A stretch of DNA of 64,000 bases from an uncultured Mediterraneibacter sp. (GCA_934309345.1 CAKRDD010000015.1:1-64000); one strand, 5' to 3'; positions 35,062 through 44,934 are shown, numbered from the stretch's first letter. Notes: generated by a model from the sequence alone, not told the origin. Translations and numbers: made by a program.

Positions 35062-35112
35062 GAATAGCAGCTGTCTAACAAGTGTGTTGTGAGAACAGCT
35101 GCTATTCCTTTT
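35062..35112. terminator. Bidirectional terminator after the HD gene
   Basis: Thirteen-base perfect arms GAATAGCAGCTGT and ACAGCTGCTATTC followed by CTTTT. It is shared with the convergent hypothetical gene. Confidence 0.85.
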
Positions 35113-35137
35113 GAGAGGGCAAAAACCAGGTGAAAAA

Positions 35138-36145
35138 CTATTTATAATCCATTACCAGAAACATTGGCTTGATTGCAACGATTTCATCATACTCTTCTTT
35201 TTCAACGGTTACATTAGAATTCAGAGCTTTCAAATCATCTTTTAAAACCGTGAGTGCTTCAGGAATCGTTTGTGCACGGCCATCCTTCATGATATCCTGC
35301 ATTCTCTTTAATACGACCGGATGTGCGTAATGTGCTGGAACCGGAAAGTCAGGATATTTCTGGATATAGGCTTCCATTTGCTGGATGGATCGTTCCAGCT
35401 GATTTTCGATATATTTTTTATTATTTTTGGAAGTCGGTAATACATTCGCTCCTGCGAACAGGAAAATTGCAGCTAATCCGAATAATAAGAAATACATACC
35501 GAATCCGGCGTGAGTCATGAGGGAGTAGATTCCATAAAGGAATGCCCCGATGCCAAGTATCACGATAGCGAGTGCAACCCATTTATAAGCTGGATTGCTT
35601 CTGTCATAGGTTCGTTTTTTCTTTGCCGACAAGCTTAGATCCATATAGTAATCAGATTGTTTTTTCAGATAATTTTCTGCACGTTCAAGCTTAGTAAGGC
35701 GTTTTTTAATCTCGTCAGGAAGAATGCGTTCGCGTTGCTTTTCTTCCATCCACTTTCTCTTTTCTTCCAGTTTTCGTTCAGCTTCTTTGCTGTGCAGCGG
35801 AATCTGAGGAAATTTCTCTTCAATATAAGCCAAAAGCCGGTCGACATCTTCTTCATGCTTGAAATTGCATTGCTTTTCTTTTCCGTTTTCATATACAACT
35901 ACGAGATAAGATAATGTTCCGAATACACCTTTTCCTGTAAAACCACCTTTGCTCATAGCAATTCTTTTGAAGACTCTTTCTACTGAAGAAATTGGGATGT
36001 AATAACGTCTGTCAAAATAAAAACTGTTTAAATAGAGTGCTTTTTTCCCAACACCGCAAGGCCCTATTTTTCTGCAGTTCTTTTTGTCATTTGTCAATTC
36101 GGTATCCGGAATCGTTACAGTTCCAAGTTGTTTTGGTTTCAGCAT
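35138..36145 (-). CDS. Hypothetical two-helix membrane protein
   Basis: 335 residues; I do not recognise a characterised family. The N-terminal third is globular (KALYLNSFYFDRRYYIPISSVERVFKR could be a PH-like beta domain), then a long charged coiled-coil-like stretch (about 110-165), two transmembrane helices (about 188-235), and a soluble tail. The layout suggests a cytoplasmic PH-like module tethered to the membrane. Single-gene unit between two terminators. Confidence 0.75.
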   Translation of the reverse strand: MLKPKQLGTVTIPDTELTNDKKNCRKIGPCGVGKKALYLNSFYFDRRYYIPISSVERVFKRIAMSKGGFTGKGVFGTLSYLVVVYENGKEKQCNFKHEEDVDRLLAYIEEKFPQIPLHSKEAERKLEEKRKWMEEKQRERILPDEIKKRLTKLERAENYLKKQSDYYMDLSLSAKKKRTYDRSNPAYKWVALAIVILGIGAFLYGIYSLMTHAGFGMYFLLFGLAAIFLFAGANVLPTSKNNKKYIENQLERSIQQMEAYIQKYPDFPVPAHYAHPVVLKRMQDIMKDGRAQTIPEALTVLKDDLKALNSNVTVEKEEYDEIVAIKPMFLVMDYK

Positions 36146-36180
36146 AATATCATCTCATTTCATTTGTATATTTTAAAAGA

Positions 36181-36217
36181 ACTGTGAAAAAACGGATATC
36201 TATCTGTTTTTCACAGT
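36181..36217. terminator. Terminator of cstA
   Basis: Eleven-base arms ACTGTGAAAAA and TTTTTCACAGT with a further inner stem CGGATA/TATCTG. On the minus strand it follows the cstA stop by nine bases. Confidence 0.8.
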
Positions 36218-36226
36218 CCTATAGTC

Positions 36227-37672
36227 TTAAGCCTGTTTTCTGGCAGGTTTTCTTGTTGCCCAGATAAAGATTCCAAGGAACAATGCTGCCAGGATAATTC
36301 CTACAGGATATGCAACTGCTGTAGAGAATCCAAGGCATTCATCTGCACAGAAGAAATAGGTCATAGAAACGGCACTCATAAATGTTGCAGGAACCGCTGT
36401 GATCCAGTAATTCTTCTTCTCACGGAACAGGTACATACTTGCTGTCCACAAAACGATCATTGCTAAAGTCTGGTTCGTCCAGCTGAAATATCTCCATACA
36501 ATGGCATAATCAAGATGTCCTACAAAAGCACCGACTGCCAGAAGCGGTACACAGAGAACCAATCGTTTCTGCATTTTATTCTGATCGATCTTGAACCAGT
36601 CCGCAAGTACAAGACGGGCACTTCTGAATGCAGTATCTCCTGAAGTGATCGGGCATACGATAACACCGATCATTGCCAATGCTACACCGACACTTCCCAT
36701 TGTCTTGATACATACGTCGTAGATAGCGGCTGACTGACCGTTAGCAAGAACTTCGCTCAAACCTGTGTTGAGACCGCCTGTTACCTTGTAAAGGGCACAT
36801 CCTGCAGCAGCCCAGATCAGTGCGATCACACCTTCTGCTACCATTGCACCGTAGAATACGAAATGTCCCTGTTTTTCAGATTTCATACAACGAGCCATCA
36901 AAGGAGACTGCGTGGAATGGAATCCGGAAATAGCTCCGCAGGCTACGGTGATAAACATGAAGCTCCAAATTGGTTTTCCGTCCGGATGCATATTTGTAAA
37001 GTGACTCCAGATTTCAGGAATTGTATAATCCGGATTTGTAAAAATACCGATGATAACACCGAGAGCCATGATGATCAGACAGATACCAAAGAGTGGATAG
37101 ATACGTCCGATGATCTTATCAATAGAAATAAAGGTTGCAATAAAATAGTATAACAGGATGATCCAAAGCCAGAATTCCGGGTTTGCCAGAAGTCCGGAGA
37201 CACCTTTGTTCCCCAGTAAGGTGACAATCAGACCGGCAGGTCCGACTGCAAATACAGTACCGACCATGACCAGAAGTACTACACTGAAGACACGCATTAC
37301 ATTTTTCATAATATTTCCAAGATAAATTCCGCATACTTCAGAGATGGACGCTCCGTCATTTCGCTCGGAAAGCATACCGGAGAAATAATCATGAACACCT
37401 CCGGCGAAGATTGTACCGAATGTAATCCAGAGAAATACGACCGGTCCCCATAAAGCACCCTGCATGGCACCGAAAATAGGTCCAAGACCGGCGATGTTAA
37501 GTAACTGCACAAGGAATAACTTCCATTGTGGCATTACGACATAATCGACACCGTCATTGATTCTGATAGCAGGAGTTTCTCTGTCATCAGGTGCGAATGT
37601 GTTCTCGACCACCTTTCCATAAACAAAATATCCGCCAATAAGTAACGCTAAACAAATAATAAAACTAATCAT
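36227..37672 (-). CDS. cstA: Carbon starvation protein CstA-family transporter
   Basis: 481 residues with many transmembrane helices. Family motifs PQWKLFLVQLLNIAGLGPIFGAMQGALWGP, AVGPAGLIVT and GFHSTQSPLMARCM are clear (shown piecewise; 49-79, about 150 and 250). Family members import peptides or pyruvate during starvation. It is shorter than E. coli CstA (about 700), like many Firmicute versions lacking the C-terminal extension. No LytS/LytT-type regulator is adjacent. Confidence 0.88.
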   Translation of the reverse strand: MISFIICLALLIGGYFVYGKVVENTFAPDDRETPAIRINDGVDYVVMPQWKLFLVQLLNIAGLGPIFGAMQGALWGPVVFLWITFGTIFAGGVHDYFSGMLSERNDGASISEVCGIYLGNIMKNVMRVFSVVLLVMVGTVFAVGPAGLIVTLLGNKGVSGLLANPEFWLWIILLYYFIATFISIDKIIGRIYPLFGICLIIMALGVIIGIFTNPDYTIPEIWSHFTNMHPDGKPIWSFMFITVACGAISGFHSTQSPLMARCMKSEKQGHFVFYGAMVAEGVIALIWAAAGCALYKVTGGLNTGLSEVLANGQSAAIYDVCIKTMGSVGVALAMIGVIVCPITSGDTAFRSARLVLADWFKIDQNKMQKRLVLCVPLLAVGAFVGHLDYAIVWRYFSWTNQTLAMIVLWTASMYLFREKKNYWITAVPATFMSAVSMTYFFCADECLGFSTAVAYPVGIILAALFLGIFIWATRKPARKQA

Positions 37673-37854
37673 ACAAACACCTCCAGAAAATTTAAATGCT
37701 AGCGTCTTTTCAACCTACCTACATTATAGGATTTTTTATAAAAAATTCAAGGTTTTTAGAAAATTTTTATAAAATTTATCTAAAAAACAAAGAAAGGTAT
37801 CATTTAAAGCTTCACGACTGGCAGTTACCGCAAGAGATTGTTATAATAAGGTTA

Positions 37855-37883
37855 TTGACCTTACGTAGTGTGAACAGTAAAAT
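37855..37883 (+). promoter_or_regulatory. Promoter of the RelA/SpoT-domain gene
   Basis: TTGACC, a 17-base spacer, then TAAAAT. The start of transcription would be near 37890, which rules out the in-frame TTG at 37883 and supports the ATG at 37940. A TAAGGT/ACCTTA inverted repeat (37847-37863) overlaps the -35. Confidence 0.6.
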
Positions 37884-37939
37884 TGAATGAAATGAGTGAA
37901 GAAAAACACAGATATCACATTTTGGTGGAGGGATACCTT

Positions 37940-38929
37940 ATGATAACTTTAAATGATTACCTGTACTCCGGCGATACTATTTTCAGAGTACTGCAGAATT
38001 ACATTACAGATTTAAGAGAAGATGCGCGAAAGACAAAAAATGAAATTGACCTGATTCATTGTAATTTCCTGATTCAGATCAGAGAACTTCTGGAGCATAA
38101 TGATTTCCTTACAACTCAGTCACAGCAGATCCGGGAATTCTATAAATATATGACAAAAGAATATCCATATCTGGCATTTACAGTAAAGGGAAGAATCAAG
38201 TCTTTGATTCGTGCGGAAGAGAAATTTAACGGTTATATCGTGAAATATATTTCAGATTATTATAGAGAGCACGGAACATATCCGACAACGGCAGAGCTAA
38301 AGAGCAGCCTTAGCTGCTTTCGTGACTTGATTGCATATCGGATCGTGATTTCTATGCCGAAATGTCATTATGAAAACGAAGAAGAACGTCAGATTGCAGA
38401 GTTGGAGTGCCTGTACGGAATAGCAAATGTACTTCCTGGCTTTCTTGAGGAGAGAGGATTTACAGCGGAGCCGGCAAATGGTGTGATGGAAAGTCATTCA
38501 CCACTCATGGATGACAATGTCAGACCATATTACAGAGATTATATTTCAGACAGCCAGCCGGATGAATACCAGTCACTGCACATTACATTCTATGATAACT
38601 GTTCCAGAAGTTATATAGAAGTTCAGATCCGTACAAAGCAAATGGATGATATTGCAGAGATTGGTCCGGCAAACCATCTTGGATATGAGAAAAAACAAGA
38701 GAAAGAGCGCGCCAGAAGAAATGCGATTCCAAAAGGGGAGTGCATTTATTTTGATGAGGCATATGAACGTGGGATGAAGCTGTTGGGATTGGATCTGGCA
38801 AAGCTGGATGTAAATATGTTTGCAGCGGTGAATAACAGTCTGATCAATGATGGGTGTGGATTGTTTCGAGGAAGACTTATCTTGCCGTATGAGCATTTGT
38901 CGAGATTCCAGAATGATCTGATCGATTAG
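37940..38929 (+). CDS. RelA/SpoT nucleotidyltransferase-domain protein, single domain
   Basis: 329 residues from ATG 37940, seven bases after GGAGGG. The synthetase-like core spans about 85-265: KGRIKSLIRAEEKF, FRDLIAYRIV, YQSLHITF and EVQIRTKQMDDIAE match the (p)ppGpp synthetase motifs for ATP/GTP binding and catalysis. There is no HD hydrolase, TGS or ACT domain, so it is not the housekeeping Rel. At 329 residues it is longer than small alarmone synthetases (about 210), with unexplained flanks. It may make alarmones or a related nucleotide. Confidence 0.82.
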   Translation: MITLNDYLYSGDTIFRVLQNYITDLREDARKTKNEIDLIHCNFLIQIRELLEHNDFLTTQSQQIREFYKYMTKEYPYLAFTVKGRIKSLIRAEEKFNGYIVKYISDYYREHGTYPTTAELKSSLSCFRDLIAYRIVISMPKCHYENEEERQIAELECLYGIANVLPGFLEERGFTAEPANGVMESHSPLMDDNVRPYYRDYISDSQPDEYQSLHITFYDNCSRSYIEVQIRTKQMDDIAEIGPANHLGYEKKQEKERARRNAIPKGECIYFDEAYERGMKLLGLDLAKLDVNMFAAVNNSLINDGCGLFRGRLILPYEHLSRFQNDLID

Positions 38930-38959
38930 AAAAAAGAATTACAAAGGAGAAGGTGTTTG

Positions 38960-40372
38960 ATGGGGGACAACAAGAAAAAATGGCTATGGATCAGCCTCGG
39001 AATAGTTGCAGGAGTCTTGGTTATAGGGTACATAGGAACTGCTTTGTACTTTATGAGTCATTTTCTTCCGAATACAAAAGTCAATGGGAAAGATTTTTCT
39101 TATGCTAAGGAAGAAGATGTGGCAGATTATCTGAAATCAGAAGTTAAGAAGTATGAATTGAAGATTACAGAACATGCGGGACTTTCTGATAGGATTACAG
39201 GAAAAGAGATCTCTGTTGAATATAAAGAAAATGGAGCGATTGATAAACTATTAAAAGCTCAGTCAGTTTTCCTGTGGCCGGCAGCATGGTCGGGAGAGGG
39301 AAAAGGATTGTCCATCACGGCAAGTGCAGATTATGATGAGAAAGCATTAGATGCGAAGATTGCAAGTCTGACAGCTATGACAACAGAACAGGTACAGCCA
39401 ATATCTTCCATGCCGGTATTTGATGGAGAAAAGTTTGTGCCGGGTGATATTACGGAAGGAACAGCAATAGATGCAGGTGCATTGAAGAAAGCGGTAGTTG
39501 AAGCGATAGAGGGATTGCAAGAGCAGTTAGATCTTGACGAAGCAGGATGTTATGTTCAGCCTGCATATACAAAAGAATCACCGGAAGTTCAGCAGGCGTG
39601 CGATGCGATGAATGCATACCTGAATGCAAGTGTAACTTACGAGATGGGACTGGATACTCCGGTTGTGGTTGATAAATCTATTATTTCACAATGGGTGACA
39701 GCAGATGAGAATTATGTGGTGACATTTCACCCGGAACTAATACAGGAATGGGTAACACAGTTTGCACAGCAGTATGATACTGCAGGAAAGACCAGGCAAT
39801 TCACTACACCGGATGGAAGAGCAACCGAGGTTTCAGGTGGAACTTACGGTTGGGAGATTAATGAAACGGCAGAGTATGAGACACTTCTTGCGAATGTTGA
39901 AAGCGGAGAAACAATAAGCCGTGAGCCGGTTTATGTGGAAGGAAAGACTGCGGCGTCGCATGGTGCGCAGGATTGGGGCTCCACTTATGCGGAAGTTGAT
40001 CTGACGAATCAGAAAATGTGGTATGTCAAAGACGGAGAAGTTCTGATGTCAGCAGATGTGGTGACCGGACTTCCGAAAGGCGGAAGAAGTACGCCGGCAG
40101 GAGTTTATACGATTCTGGAGCGAATGCAGAATAAAGTACTGCGCGGTAATTTAAGACCGGATGGAACAAGAGAGTATGAGACACCGGTGAAATATTGGAT
40201 GCGAGTGACATATTCCGGTGTTGGTTTCCATGATGCAACATGGCAGAGCAGTTTTGGAGGAAATGTATATACCTACAGAGGCTCTCATGGGTGTATCAAT
40301 ATGAGCTATTCGGATGCAGGAAGATTGTATGAGCTGATCCAGGTGGGAGATCCGGTAATTATGCACTATTAA
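38960..40372 (+). CDS. L,D-transpeptidase (YkuD) with membrane anchor
   Basis: 470 residues from ATG 38960 (AAAGGAGAAGG upstream). One N-terminal transmembrane helix (about 8-32) leaves the rest outside. The middle region (about 50-330) resembles repeated peptidoglycan-binding 4 domains. The YkuD domain follows, with the catalytic SHGCINM motif at Cys445 and a preceding GFHDATW His site. It would form 3-3 cross-links or attach proteins in peptidoglycan, resisting beta-lactams that block D,D-transpeptidases (family knowledge). Confidence 0.92.
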   Translation: MGDNKKKWLWISLGIVAGVLVIGYIGTALYFMSHFLPNTKVNGKDFSYAKEEDVADYLKSEVKKYELKITEHAGLSDRITGKEISVEYKENGAIDKLLKAQSVFLWPAAWSGEGKGLSITASADYDEKALDAKIASLTAMTTEQVQPISSMPVFDGEKFVPGDITEGTAIDAGALKKAVVEAIEGLQEQLDLDEAGCYVQPAYTKESPEVQQACDAMNAYLNASVTYEMGLDTPVVVDKSIISQWVTADENYVVTFHPELIQEWVTQFAQQYDTAGKTRQFTTPDGRATEVSGGTYGWEINETAEYETLLANVESGETISREPVYVEGKTAASHGAQDWGSTYAEVDLTNQKMWYVKDGEVLMSADVVTGLPKGGRSTPAGVYTILERMQNKVLRGNLRPDGTREYETPVKYWMRVTYSGVGFHDATWQSSFGGNVYTYRGSHGCINMSYSDAGRLYELIQVGDPVIMHY

Positions 40373-40390
40373 GAAAAGTAAAAAAATCAA

Positions 40391-40418
40391 GAAAAATCTG
40401 CCATTCGGCAGATTTTTC
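40391..40418. terminator. Terminator after the L,D-transpeptidase gene
   Basis: Twelve-base perfect arms GAAAAATCTGCC and GGCAGATTTTTC with an ATTC loop. T-rich right arm. Confidence 0.88.
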
Positions 40419-40461
40419 TGTATACTAGAGAATGACTAAAATTGTGAAAGAGGTAAAAGTA

Positions 40462-41364
40462 TTGAAAAAGAAATCCGTAAATAATGTATTACTTCTGCTG
40501 ACGGCACTGATCTGGGGCGCAGCATTTGTCGCACAAAGTGTTGGAATGGACTATATTGGACCGTTTACATTTAACTGTGTCAGAAGTATTCTTGGAGGAA
40601 TTGTGCTGATTCCCTTGATTTATGTATTAGATAAGCAGAAAAAGAGGAATACATCAAAAATAGAAGAAGTTGAACCAAATAAAAAAACGCTTGCAATCGG
40701 TGGAATTTGTTGTGGCATTTTTCTTATGCTTGGAAGTTCTCTTCAGCAGATCGGAATCCAGTATACAACAGCAGGAAAAGCAGGATTCATCACAGCATTA
40801 TATATTCTGATCGTTCCAATCTTAGGCATGGTTGTTGGAAAAAAAGCAGGGATTAAAGTGTGGATTGGTGTAGTACTTGCTGTGATTGGTATGTATTTCT
40901 TATGCATGACATCAGGATTTTCCATTGCAAAAGGGGATTTTTATGTTTTACTAGGATCTATTGCTTTTTCATTTCATATTTTGGTGATCGATCATTTTTC
41001 ATCAAAGGTGGATGGAGTGAAGATGTCCAGCATTCAATTTTTCGTTTGTGGAATTCTTTGCTCAGTGCCAATGATTTTGTGTGAGCATCCGGAAATGTAT
41101 TCTATACTACAGGCATGGAAGCCAATCGCATATGCGGGAATTATGTCCTGTGGAGTTGGATATACTTTGCAGATTATAGCACAAAAAAATACAGACCCGA
41201 CAGTTGCCTCGCTTTTGTTGAGTCTGGAGTCTGTATTTTCAGTACTTGCCGGTTGGGTGATCCTTGGAGAAAAGTTGTCTCCAAGAGAACTTTTTGGATG
41301 TGTACTTGTATTTGTAGCTGTGATTCTTGCACAGCTTCCGGAGAAAAAGATCAATCTCTCATAA
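40462..41364 (+). CDS. EamA/DMT-family transporter
   Basis: 300 residues from TTG 40462, which has AAAGAGGT seven bases upstream; an ATG at 40432 lies right behind a TATACT -10-like sequence and has no site. Ten transmembrane helices in two EamA repeats; typical opening LLLLTALIWGAAFVAQSVG and second-repeat end SLESVFSVLAGWVILGE. Exports small metabolites; substrate unknown. Its 3' end overlaps the convergent HAD gene by 14 bases. Confidence 0.85.
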   Translation: MKKKSVNNVLLLLTALIWGAAFVAQSVGMDYIGPFTFNCVRSILGGIVLIPLIYVLDKQKKRNTSKIEEVEPNKKTLAIGGICCGIFLMLGSSLQQIGIQYTTAGKAGFITALYILIVPILGMVVGKKAGIKVWIGVVLAVIGMYFLCMTSGFSIAKGDFYVLLGSIAFSFHILVIDHFSSKVDGVKMSSIQFFVCGILCSVPMILCEHPEMYSILQAWKPIAYAGIMSCGVGYTLQIIAQKNTDPTVASLLLSLESVFSVLAGWVILGEKLSPRELFGCVLVFVAVILAQLPEKKINLS

Positions 41365-42163
41365 ACAGGTTTACAACATAGAGAATTCCGTCTTCGTCAT
41401 TCGACTTTGTGATAAAGTCCGCAGAATCTTTGACGATTGGCTGGGCATTCTCCATTGCTACACCAAGACCGGCGTATTCGATCATAGACAAATCGTTGAA
41501 GCCGTCTCCGCAGCAGATCATGGAATCGGCAGTGAGTCCGATACTGTTCAGAAGCTTTTGCAGAGAGTGTGCCTTATCGATGTTCTGAGGCATGATCTCT
41601 AAGAAGAATGGCTCAGAACGGTAAATGTTGAGCAGCCCGTGGTATTGTTTCTGCAACTTCGACATCAGGTCTTCCAGGATGGAAGGTTCACCTGGGATAA
41701 GTATTTTATTGACCGGGAAATCAAGTGCAGCAGGGAAGTCCTCAACCGGACAGATCTCCATACTGTTGATGGCGGCTTCCTTTTCTGTATATTTATTGCT
41801 CTTGATACCGGACAGGATTACTTTATCCGTATAAGAGATGAGGTCTAATCCAGGATATTCTTTTACCGTTTCATAAATCGGACGGATAACTTCCTGTGGG
41901 ATAACCTTATTATAAATAATTGCATTGTCAGAACAGCGGGTGATTCTCGCACCATTAAAGGAGAGCATGAATCCGCCGTACTCTTTCAAATGTAATTCCT
42001 CTGCCAGAGGTGCGACACCGTTGATCGGGCGGCCGCTGGCGAGGACAACTTTCTTTCCGTTTTGTTGGATTTCAATCAGAGCGTCCCTTGTAGGGGGCGT
42101 TATTTCTTTTCTTGAATTGGTCAGTGTACCATCGAGATCAAGTACAATCACTTGGTATTTCAT
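41351..42163 (-). CDS. Cof-type HAD phosphatase
   Basis: 270 residues. HAD motif I is VLDLDGTLTNS, motif II in VLASGRP, motif III a Lys before the C2 cap, motif IV CCGDGFNDLSMIEYAG; the large alpha/beta cap places it in the Cof/YbiV group (HAD IIB). Such enzymes dephosphorylate sugar phosphates, FMN or PLP; substrate undetermined. Convergent 14-base overlap with the EamA gene. Confidence 0.9.
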   Translation of the reverse strand: MKYQVIVLDLDGTLTNSRKEITPPTRDALIEIQQNGKKVVLASGRPINGVAPLAEELHLKEYGGFMLSFNGARITRCSDNAIIYNKVIPQEVIRPIYETVKEYPGLDLISYTDKVILSGIKSNKYTEKEAAINSMEICPVEDFPAALDFPVNKILIPGEPSILEDLMSKLQKQYHGLLNIYRSEPFFLEIMPQNIDKAHSLQKLLNSIGLTADSMICCGDGFNDLSMIEYAGLGVAMENAQPIVKDSADFITKSNDEDGILYVVNLFMRD

Positions 42164-42238
42164 AATAATTAAAACTCCATTCCGTGTAATATGTCACTGT
42201 TTATACTATATACGACTGGTAACATACAACGACAGTAA

Positions 42239-43687
42239 TTAATGATGTGCTTCATTCAGCAGCTTAGTTTTGGTATCGTATAGCTTCTGGGAAAGATCTA
42301 CATATACCTTATGTGGATTGAAGAGACGTTTTGTCTCATCCCAAAGAGTCTCTTTCTCCTGACGACAGAATTCTGCAATCTCCTTTACAGATGGGGATTC
42401 GTACTTACATTCTCCATGCTGGAAGATCGGAACAAGCAGTTCACGCATTGTGTAGGTTCCACCCGGAAGAAGTGTTTTCTTCCATGTAGCATTCGGGTCA
42501 AAGAGAAGAAGATCTTCTTCCGTGTTAAATGTCTCATCAGCAAAGCAGATCAGATCAGCGCGCAGCATACCAGTCTCTTTATCGTAAATACGATAAATGG
42601 TTTTATTTCCAGGATTGGTGATCTTTTCAATGTTTTCAGAAATCTTGATCTTTGGCTGAAATTCGCCTTCTGCGTTCTGGATAGCAGCCAGTTTATACAC
42701 ACCGCCAAAGGACGGGCAGTCCTTGGATGTAATAAGATTCGTTCCGACACCCCAGGACGAAATAGCAGCGCCCTGCATCTTAAGATCGTGGATCAGAAAT
42801 TCATCCAGGTCGTTGGAAGCGGCAATGACAGCATCCTGGAATCCGGCATCATCCAGCATCTTACGCGCCTTTTTGGAAAGGTAAGCGAGGTCACCGGAGT
42901 CAAGGCGGATACCGTAGCTCTTCGGTTTGATGCCTGCTTCGCGCATCTCAGTAAAGACACGGATGGCATTCGGAACACCTGATTTTAAGGTGTCATAAGT
43001 ATCAACAAGCAGTGTACACGCATCTGGATATAATCTCGCATATTCTTTAAATGCAGTATATTCATCTTTGAATGTCATGATCCAGCTGTGGGCATGGGTT
43101 CCCATAACCGGTACGTCAAACATTTCACCGGCGAGCACGTTGGAAGTTCCGACGCATCCACCGATCACAGCAGCTCTTGCCCCGTACAGACCAGCATCCG
43201 GACCCTGGGCACGACGAAGTCCGAACTCCATGATACCGTCTCCCTGTGCTGCGTAAACAACGCGGGAAGCCTTCGTAGCGATCAGACACTGGTGATTCAG
43301 AATCGTGAGGATTGCTGTTTCAACAAGCTGGGCCTCCATGATCGGAGCCACGACTTTCAGAAGTGGTTCTCTTGGAAAGATGACGCTTCCTTCTGGAATC
43401 GCATAAATATCTCCGCTGAAATGGAATCCGCTCAGGTAATGAAGAAAATCCTCGCTGAATAATCCGAGCCCTCTTAAATAATCAACATCCTCATAAGAAA
43501 AATTCAGATTTTTAATATAGTCAATGACCTGATCCAGTCCTGCCATGATGGAATATCCGCCTTTGTTTGGGTTATCACGGAAGAAAACGTCGAATACAAC
43601 GGTCTGATTTTCCTGTGTTTCAAAATATCCCTGCATCATTGTAAGCTCGTACAGGTCTGTCAATAAAGTAAGATTTTGTGCACTCAT
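42239..43687 (-). CDS. pncB: Nicotinate phosphoribosyltransferase
   Basis: 482 residues from the ATG complementary to 43685-43687 (GAGAGGAT upstream); an earlier in-frame ATG lacks a site. Family motifs: LLTDLYELTMMQGYF, FFRDNP, EFGLRRAQG, GTHAHSWIM, and a late EGYRLDSGD-like segment (YGIRLDSGDLAYLS). It makes nicotinate mononucleotide from nicotinate and PRPP for NAD salvage. Confidence 0.95.
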   Translation of the reverse strand: MSAQNLTLLTDLYELTMMQGYFETQENQTVVFDVFFRDNPNKGGYSIMAGLDQVIDYIKNLNFSYEDVDYLRGLGLFSEDFLHYLSGFHFSGDIYAIPEGSVIFPREPLLKVVAPIMEAQLVETAILTILNHQCLIATKASRVVYAAQGDGIMEFGLRRAQGPDAGLYGARAAVIGGCVGTSNVLAGEMFDVPVMGTHAHSWIMTFKDEYTAFKEYARLYPDACTLLVDTYDTLKSGVPNAIRVFTEMREAGIKPKSYGIRLDSGDLAYLSKKARKMLDDAGFQDAVIAASNDLDEFLIHDLKMQGAAISSWGVGTNLITSKDCPSFGGVYKLAAIQNAEGEFQPKIKISENIEKITNPGNKTIYRIYDKETGMLRADLICFADETFNTEEDLLLFDPNATWKKTLLPGGTYTMRELLVPIFQHGECKYESPSVKEIAEFCRQEKETLWDETKRLFNPHKVYVDLSQKLYDTKTKLLNEAHH

Positions 43688-43951
43688 ACTAATATCCTCT
43701 CTTAAAAATACTGCCTCAGACAGGCCAGGGACATTTGCCCCCGACATCATATATATGATAAAATTACATTCATATTGAAGTAATTATACATAATTCAGAA
43801 AAGTAAATCAATTCATAGAAAGGATATGTTAAAAAAATATCAAACAAAGAAATTGATGAGATTCGATTGACAACAGTATAGAAAATACCTTAAGGTATAG
43901 AAAACATATTAAAAAACGGGCCGCGTAAGCCAGCGGCAGAATGGAGAAAAG

Positions 43952-44773
43952 ATGAGATTAGGAGTAAAACAGGTACTTACGGTAGTAAAGTTGGTAGATT
44001 TTGGTGTATACCTTGGAAGTGACGAGGAGCGTGTCCTTCTTCCAAAGAAACAGGTTCCGGACGGAATCGAACTGGGAGATCCGATTGAGGTATTCCTTTA
44101 TAAAGATTCTTCCGACCGTATGATCGCAACAACGAATGAGCCAAAGATCACTCTTGGACAGCTGGCTGTCCTGACAGTAGCAGATGTGGGCAGAATGGGT
44201 GCTTTCCTTGACTGGGGACTTGAGAAGGACCTGTTCCTTCCATTCAAAGAACAGACAGAGAAGGTAGAAAAGGGCGACCGCTGTCTGGTAAGTCTTTATG
44301 TAGATAAGAGCGAGAGACTTTGCGCGACAATGAAGATCTATCACCTTCTGCAGACAGACTCTCCTTATAAAAAGGATGATGTTGTAACCGGAACAGTTTA
44401 TGAGGTGAATCGTGAGCTGGGAGCTTTCGTGGCAGTAGACAATCTGTATTCTGCACTGATCCCAAAGAGAGAGATGTATGGAAGAATGTATCCGGGACAG
44501 GAGATTGAAGCACGTGTGGCAGCAGTCAAAGAGGATGGAAAACTGGATCTGAGTGTCCGTGGGAAGATTCCGGAGCAGATGGACAAAGATGCAGAACTGA
44601 TCCTGGAATGTATTGAGACTTGTGGGGGTAAACTTCCATTCACAGATAAAGCAGATCCGGAGCGCATTAAAGCAGAGATGGGAATGAGTAAAGCTGCGTT
44701 CAAACGTGCGGTTGGAAGACTTTTAAAACAGAAGAAAATCGTGATCAAAGAGGATGGTATTTATAGTTTGTAA
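43952..44773 (+). CDS. cvfB: S1-domain RNA-binding protein, CvfB family
   Basis: 273 residues. Two or three S1-like beta-barrels (openings VVKLVDFGVYLG, VADVGRMGAFLDWG, VNRELGAFVAVD) precede a C-terminal winged helix (AAFKRAVGRLLKQKKIVI). This matches CvfB, an RNA-binding protein affecting virulence factor expression in Staphylococcus. The weak upstream site suggests modest translation. Stands alone between divergent pncB and the HPr-like gene. Confidence 0.88.
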   Translation: MRLGVKQVLTVVKLVDFGVYLGSDEERVLLPKKQVPDGIELGDPIEVFLYKDSSDRMIATTNEPKITLGQLAVLTVADVGRMGAFLDWGLEKDLFLPFKEQTEKVEKGDRCLVSLYVDKSERLCATMKIYHLLQTDSPYKKDDVVTGTVYEVNRELGAFVAVDNLYSALIPKREMYGRMYPGQEIEARVAAVKEDGKLDLSVRGKIPEQMDKDAELILECIETCGGKLPFTDKADPERIKAEMGMSKAAFKRAVGRLLKQKKIVIKEDGIYSL

Positions 44774-44901
44774 AAGCAATCTGTATGCGAACCGTTACGT
44801 GTTAGAGAAAGTGACTATGACTTGTAGGAAGTGTTGTTTCAAATAGAAAAAAGTGTGAGATTCTATATGCTGAAAATAAGAAAAATAGTGATTCTTCCTA
44901 C

Positions 44902-44929
44902 TTGTAATATGCTCTAAATACGTTATAAT
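44902..44929 (+). promoter_or_regulatory. Promoter of the HPr-like gene
   Basis: TTGTAA, a 16-base spacer, then a perfect TATAAT. Eight-base inverted repeats GTAGGAAG (44824-44831) and CTTCCTAC (44894-44901) flank the upstream region. Confidence 0.6.
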
Positions 44930-44934
44930 AACAA

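Noticed and set aside
37883..37939. Upstream start for the RelA/SpoT-domain gene
   Set aside because: Lies on the predicted -10/+1 and has no ribosome site, whereas ATG 37940 has GGAGGG at seven bases.
41351..41364. Overlap of EamA and HAD genes as a frameshift
   Set aside because: Both C-termini look normal for their families; a short convergent overlap explains it.
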